5,947 nt of DNA, from NCBI GenBank assembly GCA_030453435.1, contig JAKDKI010000155.1:1-5947 (forward strand), read 5' to 3'. Each line of letters begins with the position of its first letter. The first letter of the stretch is position 1. Under the pieces are notes generated by a model. The model was not told the DNA's origin, ran no database searches, and saw only the letters and a program-made list of their open reading frames with translations. Below, piece after piece: positions 1 to 4,120 of this stretch. Source of the DNA: Kocuria sp. (GTDB taxonomy: Bacteria; Actinomycetota; Actinomycetes; Actinomycetales; Micrococcaceae). The position numbers and the translations under genes were made by a program.

Positions 1-242
1 CCGACGTTCCGGAAGAGACCGTCGAGAACGAGAAGCGCGTGGCCGAAGAGACCGCTCGCAACGAGGGTAAGCCGGACAAGATCATCCCGAACATCGTTCA
101 GGGTCGTCTGAAGGGCTACTACAAGGACGTCGTGCTGTTGAACCAGGACTTCGCCAAGGACTCCAAGAAGTCCGTTGGCCAGGTGCTGTCCGAGGCCGGC
201 GCTACCGCCACCGCCTTCGCACGTTTCCGCGTGGGTGCCTGA
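1..242 (+). CDS. tsf: Elongation factor Ts, C-terminal end (partial)
   Basis: This is the last 79 residues of EF-Ts, the guanine-nucleotide exchange factor that releases GDP from EF-Tu in the cytoplasm. The reading frame is open from base 3 and ends with TGA at 240-242; the true start lies upstream of the window. The visible part contains the family's C-terminal stretch with K-P-x-K-I-I-x-N-I-V-x-G-R-L-K-G-Y-Y, then [14 protein letters not shown] and the ending F-A-R-F-R-V-G. Only the C-terminal dimerisation/coiled-coil end is present. It is followed by an intrinsic terminator, and pyrH comes next, the usual bacterial order (rpsB-)tsf-pyrH-frr. The GTG at 39 is an internal codon and not a start. 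Confidence 0.96.
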   Translation, partial: DVPEETVENEKRVAEETARNEGKPDKIIPNIVQGRLKGYYKDVVLLNQDFAKDSKKSVGQVLSEAGATATAFARFRVGA

Positions 243-258
243 GCTAGCTAGTTAGGCA

Positions 259-298
259 GCCTCCGCCGACGCCGCTCGCGAGCGACGTCGTACGAGGT
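259..298 (+). other. Stem-loop in the tsf-pyrH gap, upstream of the terminator
   Basis: Sixteen bases after the tsf stop lies a 12-nt perfect palindrome, CGCTCGCGAGCG (273-284). It is flanked by CGACG (267-271) pairing with CGTCG (286-290) across a single C/A mismatch, and by CCTC (260-263) pairing with GAGG (294-297) across a 3x3 internal loop. No T-run follows, so it is not itself a classic terminator. It could protect the tsf mRNA 3' end, or act together with the terminator just downstream. The pairing is seen in the sequence; the function is inferred. Confidence 0.5.
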
Positions 299-303
299 CA
301 CCT

Positions 304-346
304 CGGCGGGGTGTTATCGAGTCATCGGTGACACCCCGCCGTTTCT
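304..346 (+). terminator. Intrinsic terminator after tsf
   Basis: An 11-bp perfect stem, CGGCGGGGTGT (304-314) with ACACCCCGCCG (331-341), closes a 16-nt loop and is followed by TTTCT. The T-tract is short, as is common in GC-rich actinobacteria. It should end or attenuate transcription from the (rpsB-)tsf unit before pyrH, which then needs readthrough or its own promoter. A TATGCT at 348-353 could be a -10 element, but I find no matching -35, so I do not call a promoter. Confidence 0.75.
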
Positions 347-413
347 GTATGCTGGGGAGCGGTCTGCGACATTCTGGCCCGCACCTCGACCACGTATTTA
401 TTCGGGAGGATCT

Positions 414-1187
414 ATGCCCACTACCAACGAATCCGAATTGCACGACGAGGCCGTGCGATTGAGCCGGGATCCCCGCGTCGAACCGCAGCGCCGCAGGGTG
501 TTGTTGAAGCTCTCTGGCGAGGTCTTCGGTGGCGGCCAGGTGGGTTTGGACACCGCCGTGGTCCGGAGGATTGCCGAACAGATCGCGGCAACCGTTGGCC
601 AGGTTGAAACCTCGATCGTTGTGGGCGGTGGCAATTTCTTCCGCGGAGCTGAGCTCTCCCAAGCCGGGATGGATCGCTCGCGCGCGGACTACATGGGCAT
701 GCTGGGTACCGTGATGAATTGCCTGGCACTGCAGGACTTCCTGGAACAGTGCGGCGTGGACACTCGCGTGCAGTCGGCCATCAAGATGGAGCAGGTCGCC
801 GAGACCTATATTCCCCGCCGCGCCATCCGGCACATGGAGAAGGACCGCGTGGTGATTTTCGGCGCCGGTGCAGGCCTACCGTACTTCTCGACCGACACCG
901 TGGCTGCCCAGCGGGCACTGGAGGTGCACGCCACCGAGGTGCTGATGGCGAAGAACGGTGTGGACGGCGTATACACCGCTGATCCCCGCAAGGACCCCTC
1001 TGCCCAGCGCCTGAACACATTGACCTACGACGAGGCGTTGGCCCGTGACATTCGAGTCATGGACCAAACCGCGTTCAGCCTGTGCCGCGACAACAGCGTG
1101 ACCATGCGTGTGTTCGGCATGGAGGGCGAAGGCAACGTCACACGCGCGGTACTCGGCGAGCAGATCGGCACGCTGGTCACCCCGTAA
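414..1187 (+). CDS. pyrH: Uridylate kinase (UMP kinase)
   Basis: PyrH phosphorylates UMP to UDP with ATP in cytoplasmic pyrimidine nucleotide synthesis. It belongs to the amino-acid kinase fold and not to the eukaryotic UMP/CMP kinases. The 257-residue product shows K-L-S-G-E at 32-36 (phosphate binding), V-G-G-G-N-F-F-R-G at 70-78, R-A-D-Y-M-G-M-L at 90-97 (UMP site region), the loop [13 protein letters not shown] at 150-162, [13 protein letters not shown] at 180-192 (nucleotide base region) and F-S-L-C-R-D-N at 221-227. The L in G-L-P replaces the N of proteobacterial enzymes and is typical of actinobacteria. The N-terminus is about 15-20 residues longer than in E. coli, as in mycobacterial PyrH. 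The ATG is supported by GGGAGGA at 404-410, with a rather tight spacing of 3-4 nt. Terminator-like hairpins lie on both sides, so it may be expressed separately from tsf and frr. Confidence 0.97.
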   Translation: MPTTNESELHDEAVRLSRDPRVEPQRRRVLLKLSGEVFGGGQVGLDTAVVRRIAEQIAATVGQVETSIVVGGGNFFRGAELSQAGMDRSRADYMGMLGTVMNCLALQDFLEQCGVDTRVQSAIKMEQVAETYIPRRAIRHMEKDRVVIFGAGAGLPYFSTDTVAAQRALEVHATEVLMAKNGVDGVYTADPRKDPSAQRLNTLTYDEALARDIRVMDQTAFSLCRDNSVTMRVFGMEGEGNVTRAVLGEQIGTLVTP

Positions 1188-1203
1188 ATCGTCCGTACTT
1201 GCG

Positions 1204-1256
1204 TCCACGACTAGAGTGGAACCCAGTACCGCAGTCCGCCAGCACCCCTGGCTTTT
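1204..1256 (+). terminator. Weak terminator-like hairpins between pyrH and frr
   Basis: The 91-nt gap holds two short perfect stems. TCCAC (1204-1208) pairs with GTGGA (1216-1220) around a 7-nt loop. GCCAG (1238-1242) pairs with CTGGC (1248-1252) around a CACCC loop and is followed directly by TTTT (1253-1256). The second has the layout of a small intrinsic terminator or attenuator, ending 22 nt before the frr start codon. A 5-bp stem is weak, so readthrough into frr is likely. No convincing promoter was found in the gap; TAGAGT at 1212-1217 lacks a -35 partner. Confidence 0.4.
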
Positions 1257-1278
1257 CCACGCATAAGGAGCAATACAC

Positions 1279-1836
1279 GTGATTTCTGACATCCTGTCCG
1301 ACGCCACCACTCGGATGGCCAAAGCGGTGGATGCGGCCAAGACCGATTTCTCCACGGTTCGCACCGGTCGTGCGAACCCGGCGTTGTTCTCGAGCCTCAC
1401 GGTCGAGTACTACGGCACGCCCACCCCTCTGCAGCAGCTGGCGTCTTTCCAGACGCCCGAGGCTCGCACCCTGCTCATCACTCCGTACGACCGCTCCGCC
1501 CTCAATGACATTGAGAAGGCACTGCGTGATTCGGACATCGGAGCGAACCCCGCCAATGACGGAAACGTGATTCGCGTGGTCATGCCGGAGCTCACCGAGG
1601 AGCGCCGCAAGGAGTACGTGAAGATCGTCTCGACCAAGGCCGAGGAAGGCCGCGTGTCCGTGCGCAATATCCGCCGTAGCGCCAAGGAAGCCATGGAAAA
1701 GGCCATCAAGGATGGCGACGTGGGCGAGGACGAGGGCAAGCGCGGCGAAAAGGACCTGGACGCCGCCACCAAGAAGCACATTGACCAGATTGATGAGCTG
1801 CTCAAGAACAAGGAAACCGAACTGCTCGGTGCCTGA
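1279..1836 (+). CDS. frr: Ribosome recycling factor
   Basis: RRF, with EF-G, splits the post-termination ribosome complex so that subunits can be reused; it is essential in bacteria and cytoplasmic. The product is 185 residues, the usual length. Visible landmarks are the R-T-G-R-A-N-P-A-L motif at 28-36 (start of the helical domain I to beta domain II transition), [12 protein letters not shown] at 44-55 in domain [13 protein letters not shown] at 105-115 and [10 protein letters not shown] at 126-135 in the long helices. The start is a GTG placed 8 nt after AAGGAG (1265-1270), and no better in-frame start gives the conserved N-terminus. Its TGA stop shares one base with the cdsA ATG (TGATG, 1834-1838), which implies translational coupling. 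Confidence 0.97.
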   Translation: MISDILSDATTRMAKAVDAAKTDFSTVRTGRANPALFSSLTVEYYGTPTPLQQLASFQTPEARTLLITPYDRSALNDIEKALRDSDIGANPANDGNVIRVVMPELTEERRKEYVKIVSTKAEEGRVSVRNIRRSAKEAMEKAIKDGDVGEDEGKRGEKDLDAATKKHIDQIDELLKNKETELLGA

Positions 1837-2825
1837 TGGCGGCAGCTCATACCCCCAAGGGATCTGATAACCGTTCATCCGCCGGTCCTCACGGACGGGC
1901 GGATGAACGGCATAACCCGGTAGAAAAACCTTCCCGGGTCGAGCTGCTCAATACGGGCACGCTGAAGGAAATCATCAAGCGGCCGTGGGCGCGCAGCGAT
2001 GAGCACCGCGCACCGTCCAAGGCCGGCCGCAACTTGCCCGCGGCTATCGCGGTCGCGTTGATCCTCATTGCCACCTTGCTGGTGGGTTTGTTCCTCTTCC
2101 CACTCGTGCTGGCTCTGTTGGCCGGCACGGCCGCCGGTATCGGCGTGTGGGAAATTGCACGTTCCTTGAGCTACCGGGGGATTCAGATTCCCCGGGTTCC
2201 GGCGGTCATCGCAGCGTTGCTGATGCCGCTGGCGGCGTACCAGGGTGGCGCCCAGTACTTGTCGTACGCCATGGCGCTGTCCGTGACCATCGTGGTGGTG
2301 TGGCGCGCCTTCGGGCCCAAGGAGGGCATGCTGCTCTCCATCATGGGCTCGGTCTTCGCTTTGGTCTGGGCGTCGTTCCTGTTGAGCGGGGCCATGCTGC
2401 TCTACCACGCGGACAACGGCGCCTTGAAGATTCTGACCGTCATCCTGCTGGCCGTGAGCTCCGATACCTTCGGGTACGCGGTGGGTGTGGTGTGGGGTAA
2501 ACATCCCATGGCACCCAAGATCTCGCCCAAGAAGTCTTGGGAGGGATTTGCAGGCTCGGCTGGCGGCGCCATGATCGTGGGCGTCTTGTGCTCAGTGTTC
2601 CTGCTGGGGGACTCCTGGTGGCAGGGCATCATCCTTGCGTTGGCGATCGTGGCAGTCGCCACCTTGGGTGATTTTTCCGAGTCAATGATCAAGCGCGAGC
2701 TGGGCATTAAAGACATGGGTACGCTGCTCCCCGGACACGGGGGAGTCATGGATCGGATCGATTCGATTCTCTTCGCGGTGATCACCGGTTACGTGATCTT
2801 CGAGCTCTTCACCGTCCTGGCATAG
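1836..2825 (+). CDS. cdsA: Phosphatidate cytidylyltransferase (CDP-diglyceride synthase)
   Basis: CdsA is an integral membrane enzyme that makes CDP-diacylglycerol from phosphatidic acid and CTP, the branch point to phosphatidylglycerol, cardiolipin and phosphatidylinositol. The 329-residue product has a hydrophilic N-terminus of about 65 residues, then roughly eight hydrophobic segments from residue 68 on. The family signature is complete at 283-309: S283, K286-R287, K292-D293, P299-G-H-G-G303, D306-R307 and D309. A conserved stretch S-S-D-T-F-G-Y-A-x-G and P-K-K-S-W-E-G-F-A-G lies at 208-240. The ATG overlaps the frr stop and has no Shine-Dalgarno sequence nearby (AAGGAAA at 1810-1816 is too far), so reinitiation by ribosomes leaving frr is likely. 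No other ATG or GTG occurs in frame before the first membrane segment. Two stem-loops sit within the first 35 codons. Confidence 0.95.
   Translation: MAAAHTPKGSDNRSSAGPHGRADERHNPVEKPSRVELLNTGTLKEIIKRPWARSDEHRAPSKAGRNLPAAIAVALILIATLLVGLFLFPLVLALLAGTAAGIGVWEIARSLSYRGIQIPRVPAVIAALLMPLAAYQGGAQYLSYAMALSVTIVVVWRAFGPKEGMLLSIMGSVFALVWASFLLSGAMLLYHADNGALKILTVILLAVSSDTFGYAVGVVWGKHPMAPKISPKKSWEGFAGSAGGAMIVGVLCSVFLLGDSWWQGIILALAIVAVATLGDFSESMIKRELGIKDMGTLLPGHGGVMDRIDSILFAVITGYVIFELFTVLA
1871..1910 (+). repeat. 13-bp perfect inverted repeat inside the 5' end of cdsA
   Basis: CCGTTCATCCGCC (1871-1883) and GGCGGATGAACGG (1898-1910) are exact reverse complements. Inside them GTCC (1885-1888) pairs with GGAC (1893-1896) around a TCAC tetraloop, with a single G/G mismatch between the two stems. 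The RNA would form a nearly continuous 17-bp hairpin. It lies 34 nt after the frr stop, in cdsA codons 12-25. No T-tract follows. A match this long is unlikely by chance in a window of this size. It may attenuate transcription or translation of cdsA, or mark an RNA processing site; the function is inferred. Confidence 0.8.
1915..1939 (+). other. Second stem-loop in the cdsA 5' coding region
   Basis: ACCCGG (1915-1920) pairs with CCGGGT (1934-1939) around a 13-nt A-rich loop. It begins 4 nt after the larger hairpin at 1871-1910, so the two would stack as tandem stem-loops in the mRNA. A 6-bp stem alone is weak evidence; the closeness to the larger hairpin is why it is listed. Confidence 0.4.
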
Positions 2826-2893
2826 GTATTGTCCCCGGCAATACGGGGCTCGGGGCGATATCGCTCCGGCAGTTGGAAAGGTACACACCGAAA

Positions 2894-3604
2894 ATGACCG
2901 AGAACACCTCCGGTTCCTCCGCAGCTGACCAGCCAACTCAGGCGATCGAGGGGCTCGACACCCGCACCAAGGCCCAGCCAGGTCTGAATGCCACTGCCAC
3001 TCACCACGAGAATGCCGAACCGGCCCCCACGAACGCGGGTCGAGTTTTCGCGCGCGTGGACGAGGAACGGTGGGGATACGATCCCGCCGAAGTTGACGAT
3101 TTCCTGCAGCGGGTCGACGCCGTTCTGGCCACGGCCGCTGGTGACCCCCGGTCCGCACCGGGTGTCGGCAGCCGACAGGTGCGTGAGCGCGTGTTCGACC
3201 GTGTTCAAGGCGGTTACGATCCGGCGCCGGTCGATGTGCGATTGGATGAGCTCGAGGACGAACTGGCAGACCGTGAACGAGACGCGTTCATTCACGAACA
3301 TGGTCCGGAGCGCTGGGAGGAACACCTGGAACTGCTGGGCCAGACACTGCTCGGCCGTTTGAACCGTCCCCACGGGGAGCGGTTCCGTCAGCCGTCTCAG
3401 CGTAAGCAACTGGGGTACTCCGTGGCCGATGTGGATGTGTTGTGTGATCGGATCACCGAGCACTTCCGTTCGGACGAAGCCCTGGATCCCACGCTGGTTC
3501 GTAAGGCGGTGTTCCGTCAGGCGCAGGGCCAGCGCTGCTACGAAGAGCAGCAGGTGGATGCCTTCCTGGACCGCGTAGTGGAGCTCATCCTGGCATTGCG
3601 CTGA
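2894..3604 (+). CDS. DivIVA-domain repeat protein (four DivI1A-like motifs)
   Basis: The 236-residue product has a low-complexity, probably disordered N-terminus (1-48) and then four degenerate copies of the short DivI1A motif, roughly F-x(6-8)-G-Y-D-P-x-x-V-D-x-F-L-D-x-h: residues 52-78 (W-G-Y-D-P-A-E-V-D-D-F-L), 101-125 (G-G-Y-D-P-A-P-V-D-V-R-L-D), 164-191 (L-G-Y-S-V-A-D-V-D-V-L-C-D) and 207-233 (Q-Q-V-D-A-F-L-D-R-V). There is no long coiled coil and no membrane segment, so it is not the polar-growth protein Wag31/DivIVA. The motif resembles the membrane-targeting N-terminus of DivIVA proteins. Function is unknown; a role at the envelope or division site is inferred only from the domain. 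The ATG is preferred over the in-frame TTG at 2873 because GGAAAGG (2875-2881) can serve as its ribosome site, though 12 nt away. It follows cdsA after 68 nt and ends in a strong terminator. Confidence 0.8.
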   Translation: MTENTSGSSAADQPTQAIEGLDTRTKAQPGLNATATHHENAEPAPTNAGRVFARVDEERWGYDPAEVDDFLQRVDAVLATAAGDPRSAPGVGSRQVRERVFDRVQGGYDPAPVDVRLDELEDELADRERDAFIHEHGPERWEEHLELLGQTLLGRLNRPHGERFRQPSQRKQLGYSVADVDVLCDRITEHFRSDEALDPTLVRKAVFRQAQGQRCYEEQQVDAFLDRVVELILALR

Positions 3605-3622
3605 TTCCCAGACTTCATCACG

Positions 3623-3634
3623 TTTGTATACAAA
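3623..3634. promoter_or_regulatory. 12-nt perfect palindrome TTTGTATACAAA (operator-like site 1)
   Basis: TTTGTATACAAA is an exact palindrome 18 nt after the stop of the DivIVA-repeat gene and just before the terminator stem. The TTGT-ATACAA form resembles operators of GntR/FadR-type repressors (half-sites TNGT/ACNA). A related site lies 82 nt downstream, centre to centre. The palindrome is seen directly; assignment to a regulator family is inference. Confidence 0.5.
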
Positions 3635-3636
3635 GT

Positions 3637-3679
3637 GGGCCTAACTAGTGATGTGAGGTCACAGCTAGGCCCGTTTTTT
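3637..3679 (+). terminator. Intrinsic terminator after the DivIVA-repeat gene
   Basis: GGGCCTA (3637-3643) pairs with TAGGCCC (3666-3672), an inner GTGA (3648-3651) pairs with TCAC (3659-3662), and the stem is followed by G and six Ts (3674-3679), with another T5 run at 3684-3688. This is the clearest rho-independent terminator in the window. It separates the cdsA/DivIVA-repeat transcript from the acetate-transport genes. On the opposite strand the stem is not followed by a T-run, so it acts in one direction. Confidence 0.88.
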
Positions 3680-3699
3680 GTCCTTTTTGGCGTAGCTGT
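3661..3699. repeat. Inverted repeat overlapping the terminator (ACAGCTA / TAGCTGT)
   Basis: ACAGCTA (3661-3667) and TAGCTGT (3693-3699) are exact reverse complements, and after one G/G mismatch GCC (3669-3671) also pairs with GGC (3689-3691), leaving a 17-nt T-rich loop. This pairing uses the 3' arm of the terminator stem (3666-3672), so the two structures exclude each other in RNA. Because the downstream arm is made only after the T-tract, it is not a textbook antiterminator. It may act in read-through RNA or as a DNA site. Confidence 0.4.
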
Positions 3700-3728
3700 T
3701 GTTTTTGTGGATACAAAGCGCCTAATGT
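3699..3728 (+). promoter_or_regulatory. Candidate promoter for the DUF485-actP operon
   Basis: TTGTTT (3699-3704) and TAATGT (3723-3728) are spaced by 18 nt and fit a housekeeping sigma promoter; the -10 keeps the actinobacterial T-A-n-n-n-T pattern. They lie just after the terminator and about 27 nt before the DUF485 start codon, giving a short leader. The operator-like site at 3704-3717 sits in the spacer, where a bound repressor would block RNA polymerase. The -35 is imperfect; TTGGCG (3687-3692) with GATACA (3710-3715) is a weaker alternative. Confidence 0.45.
3704..3717. promoter_or_regulatory. Operator-like inverted repeat TTTGT-GGAT-ACAAA (site 2)
   Basis: TTTGT (3704-3708) and ACAAA (3713-3717) are inverted around GGAT. 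The half-sites are identical to those of the palindrome at 3623-3634, but the centre is 2 nt longer. Both copies are followed within a few bases by G-CCTAA, so they also form an imperfect direct repeat (ATACAAAG...CCTAA). The site falls between the candidate -35 and -10 of the acetate operon, which suggests negative control by a dimeric repressor. The regulator is not in this window. Confidence 0.45.
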
Positions 3729-3754
3729 GGTCCTCATCACACAAGGAGGCTCTC

Positions 3755-4117
3755 ATGGCGTCTACGCCCCCTGTCGACTCGGCCCACCCAGCGGCCTACG
3801 ACTTCACCGAAGCGCAACGTTCGGATCAGTTCCAGGAACTGCGCAAAACTCACCGCTCTTTCGTCTTCCCCATGGCCGTTGCGTTCCTGGTCTGGTACCT
3901 GCTCTACGTGGTGCTGGCCATTTACGCACCCGAGTTCATGTCCCAGCGCATTTTCGGGAACGTGAACCTCGGACTGCTCTTGGGGCTCCTGCAGTTCGTC
4001 ACTACCTTCGGCATTACTGCCGCGTACGTGTCCTTTGCCAACCGGAAACTTGATCCCCAGGCCACTGCTCTGCGCGAGCACCTCGAGGCCTCCGGTGCGG
4101 GACGAGGGGAAGCATAA
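3755..4117 (+). CDS. DUF485 small membrane protein, partner of the acetate symporter
   Basis: The product has 120 residues: a soluble N-terminus (1-35), the DUF485 hallmark R-K-T-H-R-S-F-V-F-P at 30-39, a first membrane segment at about 37-57, a second at about 70-93, and the ending F-A-N-R-K-L-D-P at 94-101. This is the family of E. coli YjcH and C. glutamicum MctB, which sit directly upstream of ActP/MctC-type symporters; its molecular role is not established. The ATG has a strong AAGGAGG site (3743-3749) 5 nt upstream. The frame is open further upstream, but that part would start inside the terminator and lacks a ribosome site. It is 3 nt from the symporter gene and surely co-transcribed with it. 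Confidence 0.9.
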   Translation: MASTPPVDSAHPAAYDFTEAQRSDQFQELRKTHRSFVFPMAVAFLVWYLLYVVLAIYAPEFMSQRIFGNVNLGLLLGLLQFVTTFGITAAYVSFANRKLDPQATALREHLEASGAGRGEA

Positions 4118-4120
4118 ATC

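Noticed and set aside
348..353. TATGCT as a -10 element for pyrH
   Set aside because: No acceptable -35 lies 16-19 nt upstream, where the terminator stem is found. A single hexamer is not enough.
252..833. A 193-codon minus-strand open frame over the tsf-pyrH gap and pyrH
   Set aside because: It runs antisense through pyrH, includes the terminator stem, and its translation has no family resemblance; it is a codon-bias shadow.
1177..1878. A 233-codon minus-strand open frame opposite frr
   Set aside because: It mirrors frr, covers its GTG start and ribosome site, and shows no motif or ribosome site of its own.
2833..2867. CCCCG/CGGGG and GGGGCGA/TCGCTCC short repeats between cdsA and the DivIVA-repeat gene
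   Set aside because: The stems are short, GC-rich or nearly without a loop, and have no T-tract. In GC-rich DNA they carry little weight, and the 68-nt spacing suggests co-transcription.
2873..2893. TTG at 2873 as an earlier start for the DivIVA-repeat gene
   Set aside because: It adds only seven residues, overlaps the only ribosome-site-like sequence (GGAAAGG, 2875-2881), and has no Shine-Dalgarno of its own. The ATG at 2894 is more likely.
3635..3754. Upstream in-frame extension of the DUF485 gene from GTG at 3635
   Set aside because: It would begin inside the terminator stem and run through the promoter region. The ATG at 3755 has a perfect AAGGAGG at the right distance and gives the usual family length.
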